Numbered from the stretch's first letter, positions 12,319-24,639 are shown. The stretch: 64,000 bases of DNA from Cephalotus follicularis (GCA_001972305.1 BDDD01001661.1:145694-209693), one strand, 5' to 3'. Notes: a model not told the origin generated them from the sequence alone. Program-made: numbers and translations.

Positions 12319-12876
12319 TGTTAATACAGAAAACCTTCATTCAACAGTACCCTATGTGAAGAGTTTTGATTTGTTAATGGAAACGTCTGAATCTATGTCC
12401 GATAAGGTGATTTGGTTGATTGATAATCCCTGCGCAAGTGAAACAAACACGTTGAAGATCCAGGAGGTTGTTCTCCCGGGGACACTCCGACGCTTAAATT
12501 AGGCAATGCACAGAGAGTTTTTGGTTCTTTTGAGAGTAAAAATGGTTGATCTGTATAAAGTCGTTAGTTTTAGTATTTATAGGCCTTGGATGTAACTGTA
12601 GAGCGTGGAATTCGGAGTTGACGGTTGCCCCTAAGGAAAATGCCCGAGGATCCCGGGCATTTCCCCTGATCTCGACCGGATTTGGTGATACTTTCCCTTT
12701 AGGATGTGGTGCCGTGTATGACTCTAGTCGTGGGCTGGCAACGCCCTAGGATCGTAACGCATTAATGCCTGTCAAATTATAACGCCCGGCCACGTGCCCA
12801 AGCCTGGAAAAGACATATGTCGTCTTCTCCTGAGGGCACGTGGCACTGTGCTTTAAATAGAATTTTCCCCACATCA
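12319..12876 (-). repeat. 3' LTR of the Tat-lineage element
   Basis: 558 bp, TG..CA, preceded by the target duplication TCTTT (12314-12318). It aligns along its full length to 28694-29226. The adjoining polypurine tract reads AAGGACTAAGGGGGCA on the minus strand (about 12879-12894). Confidence 0.92.
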
Positions 12877-13484
12877 TATGCCCCCTTAGTCCTTCTTCTC
12901 TGGCCTTGACAGAGGAGGAGGAGCAAAATTGAGAGTTGTTACCCGGGCAGAGCTTCTTTGCAGGGCTGAATATAAACTAGCCGGGGAAGAGGTAAAATTT
13001 AGACGTGCGTGGCCTCGAGCAGGGCTTAGCCCTTAGCTGATAAGACAAACCCATTCCTTAAGCAGGCCCAATCCTTATAGCCCAAATCACTTGTTGATGA
13101 GATATGACGTGACATATGTCATTTTGTGCCATACTCCTTCAATTAATTCCCATCATTGCGCCGTAATTTACGAATTTTGAATGTTTGACGCTTCGGTGCC
13201 TGCGCTCAAACCCTTCGTTTACCGCTCCTGATTTGACAGGGGGATCTCCACTGTTAAGATCAATTAGGATCTATGGTCTGGATGCATTCCCAGGTCTTCA
13301 AATACCCCTCTCCCACTCCCGATATCCTCTTCGTGCTTTCATAATCCCTAAAAGGACTAGATTTCTTGAATGCCTTGCTCTTTCAATCTTCAAGCTCAGT
13401 AACTTCGCTTTCTTCTTTACTCAGATCTCCAGGTGAATAGCTTTCCTCAATTTCTATTTACCTTTTGTTTGATAAAGATTTCCC
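12877..13484. other. Non-coding spacer inside the Tat element
   Basis: Between the 3' LTR and the antisense ORF. It carries the polypurine tract at its left end. Being immediately upstream of the + strand ORF it may hold that ORF's promoter, but I see no clear motif. Confidence 0.5.
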
Positions 13485-15029
13485 ATGTCCACTTCATCTT
13501 CGTCTTCCTCTCTCTCTGAAAACATCATGGCCAGAACTAAACAAACCAAGAGGCTGGTTAGACGTCTTGAGGTGGTAGCCCGGGCATCAACAGGGGTTAC
13601 CATTTCTGAGCGTCCCCTCGATGTGGAGGTGGAGATGGCGGCTGCTGCTGCTGGGAATCCCAATGTTGAGGCAACAGGGGCCGGGGCCCAAGTCTTTAGG
13701 ACTGACTTTGACCAGACCAAGATAGTCCCGAGGAAACTGGTGGAGCTGATCAGGGATTACTCCATCCCTGGCAGTTTAGACTTCGAGATCCCTCCAACCC
13801 TAGGATGGTCATGGAGAGCCAACCGGGCTATTTTGTGATGTTCCAAGATGCTCTGGAGCACGGATTAAGGCTTCCACTGCCTCCCTTCGCCAGGGCCATC
13901 CTCGACTATTACCAAATCCATCTCGCGATGCTCCAGGTGCAGTCCTAGGGATTTATCATTGGGTTCCTAGTGAGGTGCCTGGAGTCCGGGGTGACCGCCA
14001 CGGTGAACCTTTTCAAGGAGTTCCATATTTTGAACGCCTCCCCCCAAAAATGTGGTTATTACCTCAAAGCCCGTCCGAAGATGGTCAAGTTGTTGACCGA
14101 GAACACTAAGACGGTCAAGAGTTGGAGGGAGAGGTACTTCATGGTCAAGAACCTCCCTGGTTTCATCCCCTGCCCCTGGAATGATTCCCTGGACACCATA
14201 GGACTCAACCAGAGGACGTCATTGACCTCTACCGAGAAGACTGACCTGGGGAAGCTTCTGGTTCTCGCCCCTGATGACGTGGCAGTGGTGGTCTCTAAAA
14301 TCCACTTGCAGAACCTCTGACTGAGCATGCCCCCAGGGCGTAGGGCCAGCCCTGGTCAGGCTGTTGGGATCCCCTTGGAGATTGAGAGAGAGGGGGACCA
14401 AGATATCTGAGGTGAACTTGCATCCTCGGGTACCGTTGAAAGGAAGAGCCGTACTTTGCTTTCCTCTGGAGTATTGTATTAATATTTGCTTTCTTATCTG
14501 TTCTTGATGTGTCACTAACTATTTCCTTGTGATTTCTTGCAGAGATGACAAACCAAGAATCCACCATGGATGTCGTCAGGTCTGCCCGGGAGCAGGTCAG
14601 GGCGCTGAACCCTGAGGAGCAGAGGCGTAAGGCCGCACAGAAGAAAGAGGCCCTTATGAAAAAGAAAGCCCCCAAGAAGACCGTTGTTGGGGCTCCAAAG
14701 GGGGGTACCGAGGTCGCCGCTGAAAAGGCTAGGGCACAGGAGTGTGCCAGGAAGAAAGCAGAGGAGGCCAAGGCCAGGGCCGAGGAGAGAGCTCAGAAAA
14801 GTGTCAAGGAGGCAAGTGTGACATCCCGTGTCACTTTTACGAGGTCGTTGTGCATGACTTAAGCATAGTATTATTTTTATTATTGTGATTATTGTTATTA
14901 AAATTATATATATTAAAAAAAAAACAAGAGGTCTGGCGCGTCTAGAAGGCGCTAGACGCGCCAGACCATTTAAGAAATGGGGTCTCGGGCGTGAGTAGAA
15001 CATCTCCTTCCTTATTTTATCTTAGTTGC

Positions 15030-15800
15030 TGTTGATATTCCATGTGATGGATATTGCCTCTATTGTGATCTTTAAATGCATAGCTTATCGATTCTGAATT
15101 GTTGATATCCTAAGCTTGTTGATAATCTGTTTGTTGACTTCTATGGGTTGTGATATGCTGATTCTATAATTGCTCTTGGAATCCCTTATTGATAGCTTAA
15201 TTTGAATTGATTTCTGAATCGTTTGCTTGAAACCTCTATTGGTATTCCGATTGAATATTCATATTGATATGACACGTTGATTGATTGTATATTCTTCTTG
15301 TCTCCTTGTTATGTCCGCATTGGCTCCTCTGAACATATATCGTTAGTGTTATTGTTATATCCGTTTGGGCTCTTGCGGAGATATATTTGTTTCTTCTATC
15401 TCCGTAATGGTATACTTGAGCTACTGTTCTCGACATTCTTGTTTTATACCTAACGATTGTTGAAAGTTACGATAATGTGATTATGATACCTCTGTTTTGG
15501 AATTGGAGTTGGTTTTGGAATTTCCGTATTTGATTGAGTTGTTGAGACATTTCTTTAAGGTGATACTATTGTTGTGAACTGAATGATTATTTCCGACTCT
15601 GGTGACAATGTCACATTCTCTGTGTTTTGTTGAGATATCCGTGAGTGGGACATTTCCTCCTTATCTTTATTTGTCTTTGAGATTCTTATACATTCATGTG
15701 CCCAATTATGTTTCATGAGATGTTATGATTAGATTGGGATTTGCAATCCCGTTTGTCTTGTGTTGAGCATGTTTATTTGTGATATGATTTCCGAGCGGGT
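15030..15800 (+). repeat. Dispersed GATATC-type short motifs, left block of the 14817 solo LTR
   Basis: Short degenerate motifs such as GTTGATATTCC, GTTGATATCC and TTGATATG recur irregularly. The companion block on the other side of the nested insertion is at about 19300-19830. GATATC is its own reverse complement. Confidence 0.45.
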
Positions 15801-16749
15801 GTATGCTCGATGATCTGGGTGACTTGGTGTAAAAGCCCTAAATATTATAAAATATTATTACTGGGCCTTGTAATTATTTTTCTATTTTTTGGGCTAGACC
15901 CAAATTTATGATGTAGTTATTGGGCCTTAATGGGGATATAAATTAAATTATGGGCTTAAGAATTGTTTTATTTTGATTGGGCCAAGATTAATGTAGGTAT
16001 TTAATAATTGGGCTTAAAGCTTAAAAGGAGGAGATTTTTGAAGAAAGCAGCCCAAGCCCCTGTTAGCAACCTGTGTCCGTTAGAAATGTCATGAGTGTTC
16101 TAGAGTTTTCGGCTAGTAGTATAAAAAGGACAAGGGTGGCCACGAATTGTGCTTTGGCATTTTTCTCACAGACACTGGTGCTAGAAAATTCGAGAGAAGA
16201 GAGGTAGTGGAGGTGGGGACCTGCTGTTGGAAAAAGAAGGGAGGATGAAGCCAAAAGGAAGGTCTCTGCTTCAGTCTTTAAATACCTCTTTCTTGGGAGA
16301 AAAGGGAATAGAGCAAGAGTGTAGAGAAGAGACCACTTGAAGTGTGGTGATCCTTGGCAAGGAAGGAAGTTCAGGAGTTGAGGAGCAAGAAGACCATCTC
16401 CGTTTCCAACCATCTCCAGGTAGGTTGCTCTATACCCGAGTGCCTACCAGCATGCGTATGTATGTGGTTATTTTGTTTGTCTGCTGTGCGTCTTCTCTGC
16501 TTGTTGATTCTTGATATTATTAATATGAGATTGTGTTATAATGGCGTAGCAGTAGTAAGACCATATATATATACATAGGCTAATCCCTTCAAGCATCTCC
16601 TAGTTGTAACTATGCCTTACGTGTAGTTTTCCCTTCTTGCCATTTAGCGCGCTACTGTTGCACAAATAAAATGTTCGAAGGACGCAATATGCAGAGAAGA
16701 GGTGAGGAAGGTTGAGTGTTACTAGCCATGCTCCCCTACCACACCTAAA

Positions 16750-17600
16750 CCCTTCTGCCCACACTGGAAATGATGGGCCGAGATGCTGAGGTGGTAAGCA
16801 TCCGAGGAGCCACTGTAACTTTCTTCTGCAAGGGCGCCAACCGTAGCTTTCTCTGCCATGAGCCGGAGGACCCAGCCATGGCATGCCACTGACATGCGAC
16901 CGAGGTGCCATTAGCGCTGAACTTGGGCCTCTCCTCTGCCATGCAAAGCACCTGGGCTTCCACTGCCATGTGCTGACGAGCCAACCATGGCTCTCCAGTG
17001 TTGCCAAGCGCCAATGTGTGAATGGTCGAGAAGAAGCACAGTGCTTCTAGACGGCCGAGCATCCACGCCTGGACTGCTCTGCACCTGAGGAAACCACCAT
17101 GGCTTCCTCTGCCATGGCGTCAAGCTCCCTGAAGTGCATGCGTTCCGTCCTCTGCAAGTCTGTGGGTTATGCCTGAGGAGCCAACGTGCCGAGATGACCT
17201 GCCGAGGTGTCACCGGCTGAGCTCAGGAGCAGAGGACTCGAGATGCTGAGAACACCATGCGCAGAGGACGTCCTTGTCCTCTGCCATGTGTAGCACTCTC
17301 TGCCATGACGCCAGGGATGGGCCGGCACCGTTTCAAAGACGCTGCCGAGGACGCATCAGTCACAAGTGTCCGAGGAAACAAGGCTAAGCGTCTCAAGCAT
17401 GGAAGAGCGCCTGAGCTCTCCAAGAAGGCGCCTTGCACTCTCCTCTGCTCAGCCCGAGGATGCGCCATAACAGGGCACCATGGTCGACCTACACCCATAA
17501 AGCCGTCCACTGCTAGCAGCGCCAAACTCCCGAGGACTAAGTGTAAGGGTCATCCTTGTCCTCTGCATCACGTCTTAAGGGCGCTGCGTTAAGCGCCATG
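16750..17600 (+). repeat. Dispersed TCTGCCATG / GAGGAGCC / GCCGAG motif block
   Basis: Within the 15828 solo LTR, TCTGCCATG recurs at least five times, interspersed with GAGGAGCCA and GCCGAG. The spacing is irregular, so this is a dispersed array, not a simple tandem repeat. Confidence 0.6.
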
Positions 17601-17837
17601 GCTCTCGGGTGAAGATTAATGCAGGTGAGCTTGGCGCCATCATTCAAAAATTTCTGGGCATGCAACGAACGAAGAAGGAGACATATAAGAACAATGCCAC
17701 ACGGTGCGTTTAGCACCTAAGTCCATGCATGCGTTTCATTCGTAGCTCGTGGCTTTTTGAGGAATTTAAAGTGTGTTTTATAAATGTTAAAGAGAATAAG
17801 TAGAATTAGTAAAGGAAATTAAAAGGTGATACCAAGC

Positions 17838-18066
17838 TGGTGAACCCGACTAGGGAGAATTCCGCCGAGCAGGTGAACCCAAGGGGTGAATACCGCGAGG
17901 CAGGTGATCCTCGGGCGAATCCGCTAATGGTGAACCTAAAGGTGAATTCCGCCAGTGCTGGTGATCCAACGGGTGAACCGTCAGAGCAGGTGAGCAAAGG
18001 GCGAATTCCGCTCGACAGGTGAACCAAGAGGAGAATTCCGCGGGCAGGTGAGCTTAAAGGTGAACC
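17838..18066 (+). repeat. Eight-unit degenerate tandem repeat with a GAATTCCGC core
   Basis: About eight units of 26-33 bp begin GGTGAACC or GGTGATCC. Most contain a second GGTGAA or GGCGAA leading to GAATTCCGC and then GCA before the next unit. Unit length and sequence vary, so this is an old array. It belongs to the 15828 solo LTR. Confidence 0.75.
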
Positions 18067-18931
18067 ATGTATATTGACCATGACCATAGGATGACCGGAC
18101 TAGACTCCTCTGTGATATGATTGTCATGTATGATTTGAGTAGAGTAGTCCGAGGATAAATGATGATGATGAGGAGGATGATTATGCTATGGACTATGATT
18201 TGTATGCATGCACGTTTATATTATTTTCTCCTCTGCTTGTGTTTGTTTGTTCCTCTGGTATGTGCCCGTGTATGGGGTGACCTACACAACCCTCAGGGTT
18301 GCTGACCCATTCCTTTGAATGGGCCAGGTACTGGTACAGGTAGTGGAGGCACATCGCAGCAGCGGCAAGGATAAAGAGTACAGTAAGTTCTCCTCCTCGA
18401 CAGTACACTTCCGTGGATAAATTGCAGAAAATAAATTATGTATTTATTTTATTTTATTCTGGTTCATGATGATGTAATTTATATGACTTGAACTGGGCCT
18501 GTAATCCACACAATAAATAAAGGATTTGGATTTGGATTTGGATTTAATTTATTAAGTTTTAAATTTTCATACTTATTATTATGATGATTGTACGGATTGC
18601 CACGTGTCGAGTCGTGGGGCCCATCCCACGATTCGGGGCGTGACACTTGGTCACCTTCTCACATTTGTGATATTATGACTTGTCATATTGTGATACTGTG
18701 TTATGTTCTGATGCTGGGTACCGGGATTTCTGAGATGTATTACCGGTCAATGGTGAGGGTACGTTCGACGATCAACTCTCCTTAGTATGCCCATTGTCTA
18801 TGATGGGGTGCTATGTGGGAACTGCCCCCGGGTTCCATACCTGGATCTGCGGCATACTATTGTCTATGATGGTATGCTGAGTGTGAGTGCAGCCGACGCT
18901 CCGTCCCTCATCCATTTGACCGTATTGGCTA

Positions 18932-19055
18932 TGTGATTCCGACGAGGGCAGATCCGTGTGGTACACGACGTCCCCTCGGTCGAGGTTCTGTTGTGTGATT
19001 CTGACGAGGGCAGATCCGTGAAATAACGACGTTCCCTCGATCGAGGTATATATGT
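18932..19055 (+). repeat. Two-copy 62-bp tandem duplication in the 14817 solo LTR
   Basis: Two imperfect copies (from 18932 and from 18994) of a unit containing TGTGATTC, GACGAGGGCAGATCCGTG, then ACGACGT and CCCTCG. Just upstream, ATTGTCTATGATGG also occurs twice (near 18793 and 18860). Confidence 0.75.
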
Positions 19056-19299
19056 TATGTTTACCATAGGCACTCTGCACCGGTGTATGATGGATGATGA
19101 TCACATCCTGTAGCCTATTGGCCTATATTATTGCTGCAGCGGTTGTATTATGATGCCATGTGATTGGCGGTGATATGATATGATGCTATGTGATTTGGCG
19201 GCATAGCAGATTGTATTGTCTAGTGATATGACGGCAGATATGAGGCAGTGATGGATTGGTACTAGCATCCTCCTATATTTTATGACTCTATGGGCACAT

Positions 19300-19830
19300 A
19301 TTTTGATTTATTATCCATGATTATGTCTCGATTCTTGATATCCATGTATACTGATATTATTGTGATTCTATTGTATTTGTAGAGTATTGACTTGATCGTT
19401 GAGATTGTCCCATGGATTCTTATGTTACTGTATTGTTGAGTATTGATATGTTTTTCATATCCTTGTGGATCGTCCTATCTTTTGAGGATCTTGTTCAAAC
19501 TCTTGACTTATGTTTATAGTTATGGAGCCCACTGTTGAGTATCGAGTTTCCTTTTATGGATTTGATTATATTTGTGGATTCCATTATGAGATCTCGATAT
19601 CGTTTGTGAATCTTAATATCGTTTATGGATCTTGATTCCCTTTGTGAATATTGATGTTCACATTTCTAGATCTAGTTTACATTTGTGATTTTCATTTACA
19701 TCGTGGATTCTCATTTATATTGTGGATTTCATTTACATTTCGAGGATCTCGATATCCCTTGTGATCTCGATATCTCTTTTTGATTTTGGACTATCATTTT
19801 GGATCTTATTGATCATTTCTTTTGTTTATG
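19300..19830 (+). repeat. Dispersed GATCTTGATATC-type motifs, right block
   Basis: Variants such as TTTGTGGAT, GATCTCGATATC, GATCTTGATTCC and AATCTTAATATCG follow one another about every 20-35 bp. This is the right-hand counterpart of the block at 15030-15800 in the same solo LTR. Confidence 0.55.
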
Positions 19831-21984
19831 ATTTACATTACCTTGTTGTTGCACATATTCTTGCTTTATATGATTCTCTATTTTCTTCAGCACATCCAAT
19901 TCTTTGATGGATGTACAGGAGATGTTTTGTTTCTACTCATTTAGTCATTTGGACTAACTCCCTCCCAGTGTTTCAATTTCAGATGATGGCAAGGAGTTGC
20001 TAGTTGTTGCTGTAGATGGACCACGAGGGCAGGGCATGCTACCAGGGTTTAATACATGCATAGCATACTACATCAGAAATTAAATTACGCATTTACTTTT
20101 GTTTTTATATATATATATATATAATGGTTTTTCTCTTATGGTTTTGATAAAAAGGGCCGAGCCCTATAGATTTACTTTTATTGCTTGTTGAAATGGTTGA
20201 GGCTGAGCCCAGCCCATGTTTACTGCTTTAAAATGTGATTTATTGAGGGCTGAGCCCCATTATAAATTGTTGATTCCTCCTTCGGGAGTGTGTATATAAA
20301 ATGTGTTTTTCTTTACAGGGGGCATAGTCCGATAAACAAATACTACATGCCCGATTTTCGTAAAAATTTAAGAGTTAGAAAAATTTTCAAAGTTTTGGAA
20401 AAGTCAAATTTTATGAATGTTTTTTTTTGGAAAGTCTTGAAGCGGTTTTTAAGTTATAAAATCCATATGGTGACTTCCGAAAGGAAGTTGTCATGTGGAG
20501 CGTCATATTCGTTCTCGGTAGGATATTGGTTGTTACAGGGAACGGGTGTGACAGCAAGGGCCAAGGCTGAGGTGACCGAAGAAGCCAGGGCTAGAGCTGA
20601 GGCCAATGAATCCGGGGCTAGGACCGTGGATCCTCAGGTTGAGGTTGCCGTGGTGGCAGGGACCAATGTGGCCATTAGGGCCAAGACTGAGTAGATGAGG
20701 GTTGATATTCCCCTGGGAAAGTGGGTTGCTACTGACGTACTCGATCACCCGTCGAGGAGACGGAGGATGGAGGAGAGAGATGCTTCTCAGGACGAACCTA
20801 CCGAGGAGGGCTCCCAGGACCCTGCCCTCATATACCCTTCCAAGGAGATGAAGCAGATCGGTAAGATCCTTGACAAACTTGCAGGACTGGGGTAAACCTG
20901 AAGACACCAGGGATCGCTGATACACTCGAAAAAGTTGGTCTCTTCCCCCACAAAGTGGAGTTGAGAGAGGATTGGGACGCTTGCCACCTCTAGACTCACC
21001 TTTTTCAAAGTTGCTTTAGGGTTAGTTAACTTTTTCTAACCTCTTGATATCAAAGGATTTTGTACTTTTCTTTAACTGTGCATTCCTCTTTTTAGCTCAT
21101 GAACGATGCCCATTTTGCAAAGGAGAAGATCGACCAGGAGAAGGCCCTGCTTGAGCAAATTGGGGCTGAGAACGTCGAGCTCAAGAGGAAGGAGATCGTG
21201 CTACGGGCTCAGCTTGATGATCTGATCGGGGTCCAGGAGGGTATCACTACTGACAAGGATAAAGCCCTCCTGGATCTGGAGAGGGAGAAGAGGATAAGGG
21301 AGGCTGCCATCGAGAAGATCGCTCTTCTTGAGGAAAAGGTGAAGGCCTACGGCGACGGGCTTATGGAGTACAAGGAACTTGAGGGAACTCGCACCAAGAC
21401 CACCGTAGAGAGGTCCATTCTTGACTTTAAGGCTTTCACTGAGTTTCGTGATGCTCAGGATATGGCCGTGGAGAACTTCAGAGCTTTAGTGGAGTTCCGG
21501 GATACTATGACCAGGGCTGTGGATAACTTCAAGGCCTCTGAGGAGTTCAACAAAGAGGTCCTCAAGAAGTCCTTAGTCCTTTTTCATTGGGGATTTTACT
21601 CCTGCCGAAACATGGTCGAATATCATCCTGAGCTCCCATTAGAGTCAATCATCTATGGGCCTTCGGTGACTGAGTATGACTTCATTCCTGACGGGGTTGA
21701 TGAAGCTGAGGATGAGGCTTGCAGGGCCTATAAGGAGGAGCAAGATCAAGCCTTGGATCCGAGGTGGTTATCCAACGGCTGAGACATAGTTGCCTTCACT
21801 ACCTTTGCTGAGGAAGAGAACCCCGGGCCTTTGGACGTGGATCCTGTCTCCCTTGTCCTCGCTAAAGATCCTTCCCTTGAGCGAATGTCTGAAGATCCTC
21901 CGCCTCTGCCAACTGATCCAACACCTGTGGATCCTCCGCCCCCTGCTCCGGTCATACAAGACATCCCTTCCGGGGACGAGAGCT

Positions 21985-23023
21985 AGGATATATATATTTT
22001 TTTCCTTGTAATTTTTTCTTTCCTTTGCATTGTAATCTTCATCAATCAATAAAAACGAAGTGTTTGGCATCTCTCCTTTGTATGCTTTACTTTTTTTGCT
22101 TTGAAATATTACAAGGTACCAACAAAGCACTAAGTTTTTTCTCCCCGGGCTTGATTTCCTATCAATTCATTGTATGGTAGGCTCGAGCTCTTCCCGGGCA
22201 TGAGCAATTTCCTTAGGAAATTTAACTTCGTCTAACTTATAGATTTTGTAGTGTGGCCTTACAGTTTTCAGGCGTGATTACCCAAGCTTTGTAGTCTCCT
22301 TAGGATACCTCATTTCAAAGGCGCTTTGGTAAAAAGACTTAGTCTTTACGAGTTCTGATGTGTTCGTAGACTAAGTTTTTGGTCTGCTTGGGCAAGTTCC
22401 TATGGGTTTTCCAAGCAGGGTATCGTCTGGTCCATTGTAGTTTGGACTAGGTCGTCTGAGCTTGCAGTCCACTTATGGACACTTGTTTCAAAGTGCTCAG
22501 TCCAACGAATTTGATCGTTGCGAGTTCCCATAGATTCGCCTTTCAAGACACGATTTTAGGTATGGTCAAACAAGTTTCCATGGTGTTTCCAACCAGTGTT
22601 TGCTCCCTGGGGAGTCTTATTGCTTCCTTGAAAGTATTTTTTGAATTTCCCCCTGAGCGGTCTTTCGGTGCTCCCAGGGGGAGTCTTTATTTGTTCCTCG
22701 AAAGGAGTTTTTTTTGCTCATCGGAAGGAGTTTCTCCTCGGAAGGAGTCTTGTTTTTGTGAAAACTTTAGAAAGCTTTGGACATGTATCAAGATGTGACC
22801 TGAATGCCCCCTTAGGAGCGTGGTCTGGCACGCTTTAAAGTAGAGTTTCGCGATTGAGGGAGTTGATCAGTGGCTATTCAGAGGTTTGAGGACATGAACA
22901 TTGGACCTCCGGTCCCTTGCAAACTTGGAACTATGATCTTGAGCAAGTATTTTTTGAGAAAAAATTCAATTTCATTGATGCCTTGAATTTGTACAACTTA
23001 CAAAATTTATTGATAGTATTTCC
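21985..23023. other. Spacer of the Tat element between antisense ORF and integrase
   Basis: Non-coding on both strands as far as I can see. At 22640-22760 a short imperfect repeat occurs, with variants of GGAAGGAGT and CTCGGAAGGAGT, alongside CCCCCTGAG/CCCAGGGGGAG. Confidence 0.5.
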
Positions 23024-24096
23024 TCAGATGCTCGGTATTCCAAACTCTGGCAATCTCCCTTCCCCCAGAGTTTCAAGTTTGAATGTTCCTGTGTGGAGCA
23101 CTCTCTTGATCTTGTATGGTCCTTCCCAAGTGGGAGCTAGTTTTCCTCTGGTACCGGTTGGATCCGCAATAGCTGAGTTGCGTAGAACTAGATCTCTTTG
23201 CCTTAGTGGTCGACGGCTGACCCTTTTGTTATAGTAACGGCTCACCCTTTGTTGGTAGGCAGCAACTCTGATGGCGGCATTGTCTCTAAGCTCTTCTACT
23301 AAGTCGAGGAGGCATCTAAGTCCTTCTTCATTATTCTCTTCAGTGAAGTGCACAACCCTTGGTGATTGTACACCAATCTCCATCGGTATCATAGCTTCAG
23401 CTCCAAAACAAAGGTTGTATAAGGACTCACCAATTGTGGTCCGATGAGTGGTTCTATATGCCCATAGCACACTTGGCAGCTCCTCTGTCCATCTTCCTTT
23501 GTTGTCTTCAAGGCGCTTCTTCAAGCCCGAGATGATTTTTCTGTTGATCACCTCTGCTTATCCATTGCTAAGGGGGTAGGCTACTGATGCAAGCCTATGC
23601 TCTATTCTCCATTGTTTGCAAAAGTCACGGAATGCTTGGCAATCAAACTGTTTACCATTGTCTGAGACTATTGTCCTCGGGACTCCAAATCTACAGATGA
23701 TGGACTTCTATACAAAGTTTTCCGTGTTATTTTCCGTGATCGTGGCCAGGAGTTCTGTTTCTACCCACTTGGTAAAATAATCAACTGCTACATTGAGAAA
23801 TTTCCTTTGGCCTTTCGTCACGGGTAGTGATCCGATGAAGTCCATTCCCCATTGTACAAAGGGTCAGGGGGGCGTGATAGACGTCAGAGGTTGAGAAGGT
23901 CTTCTGCTTATGTTTGCGTTCCTCTGGCAGTTGTCACATTTTCTTACCAAGTCTATAGCATCTTGATGCAAGGTCGGCTAGTAGTAGCCCTGCCTTAATA
24001 GTTTGTGGGACAAAGTTCTGCCCCCCGTGTGGTTGCCACAAACTCCTTCATGGAACTCCCTTAGAGCATAATTGGCCTCTAAGGGAGTCAAGCACC
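23024..24096 (-). pseudogene. Integrase region of the Tat element (fossil)
   Basis: Read on the minus strand, this begins with the zinc-binding H2C2 segment (HEGVCGNHTGGRTLSHKL), passes the catalytic core around 23600-23900 and ends with the C-terminal part, including EELPSVLWAYRTTHRTTIGE and LAPTWEGPYKIKRVLHTGTF, typical of Ty3/gypsy integrases. It is broken. Confidence 0.85.
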
Positions 24097-24639
24097 TCAG
24101 CCAAGGAAAAGAGAAAGACCTTTTGTAAAGGATCCCATCTCGGAGCCTAATTCTGTTTCCTCTGTACATAAGTTTCCTTGCCTCCGGGGGTCCTCGGGCA
24201 AAATCTCGTTCCTCAGCCAATTGATAAAGGGAGTCATCCAATTTGGCTCCTGTGGTATGTCTATGTCCATCTCATCTACTTCAGAGATTGTGGGCCTGTC
24301 CAGGTAGTCTAGTAGCACGGTTTGATTTTTCTCTAACTCCTCTGTCATGGCTAGTTTTGATAACTGGTCTGCTTGGGCATTTTCTGCTTTGGGTACTTTA
24401 AAAAATCTTAGAACTTCGAAGACTGACTTCAAGCTCTGGAAATGGGATATGTACTTGGCCATTGAGTCTTCTCGGGCTTCATACTCTCCACTTGCTAGGC
24501 CAATCAATAGCTGAGAATCACTGGAGGCCTCTATCTTTTGCACCTCCAAGTACTTTGCAATTGTCAGCCCGGCTATCAGAGCTTCCCACTCGGCTTTGTT
24601 ATTTGTAGCTTCAAATCCGAACCTCAGAGCATACTCCAA
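24097..24639 (-). pseudogene. Archaeal-type second RNase H of the Tat element (fossil)
   Basis: The segment FEATNNKAEWEALIAGLTIA followed by SSDSQLLIGLASGEYEAR and KAENAQADQLSKLAM is the additional RNase H that marks the Tat lineage of Ty3/gypsy. It lies between the ordinary RNase H and integrase, as expected. Confidence 0.85.

Larger units (their letters stand above)
15828..18645 (+). mobile_element. Long solo LTR nested inside the 14817-20553 solo LTR
   Basis: It starts TGTAAAAGCCC and ends TTCGGGGCGTGACA. The 5-bp duplication CTTGG is perfect (15823-15827 and 18646-18650), and outside it the older LTR resumes cleanly. At 2.8 kb with TG..CA ends and no primer site, coding region or second LTR, it is best read as a solo LTR left by recombination. 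It is GC-richer than its surroundings at 16750-17600, where several long open frames on both strands appear; I take these as composition artefacts. Orientation follows its GTGACA end. Confidence 0.85.
14817..20553 (+). mobile_element. Long solo LTR (Ty3/gypsy type) nested in the Tat element and itself interrupted
   Basis: It starts TGTGACATCCCGTGTCAC and ends ACGGGTGTGACA, flanked by the perfect 5-bp duplication GCAAG (14812-14816 and 20554-20558). No second copy of the ends, primer site or coding region is present, so it is a solo LTR of about 2.9 kb plus the 2.8-kb insertion at 15828-18645. Its right third (about 20030-20400) is clearly homologous to the 640-bp LTRs at 52697-55481, sharing CATGCTACCAG, GAGGGCTGAGCCC, CCTCCTTCGGGAGTGTG and GGGGGCATAGTCC; this sets the orientation as +. 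Confidence 0.88.
13485..21984 (+). pseudogene. Antisense additional ORF of the Tat element (PF04195-like plus coiled coil), fossil
   Basis: This open region runs opposite to gag-pol, between integrase and the 3' LTR, where Tat-lineage elements are known to carry an extra antisense ORF. The left part (13485-14320) resembles the 'putative gypsy type transposon' domain (Pfam PF04195): IRDYSIPGSLDFEIPPTLGW, then a hydrophobic block around RLPLPPFARAILDYYQIHLA. The middle (14545-14816 and 20559-20694) is Ala/Lys/Glu-rich. The right part (21099-21782) is a long coiled coil rich in K, E and L. Splice-like boundaries near 14542 and 21096 suggest it was spliced. The region is broken, and the 5.7-kb solo LTR insertion lies within it. 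Function is unknown in the family. Confidence 0.7.

Noticed and set aside
16600-17592. Several long overlapping open frames on both strands
   Set aside because: They lie in the GC-rich, motif-repeated part of a solo LTR, overlap each other in many frames and resemble no protein.
20101-20125. TATATATA microsatellite as a promoter
   Set aside because: It is a simple AT repeat inside a solo LTR with no gene downstream in range.
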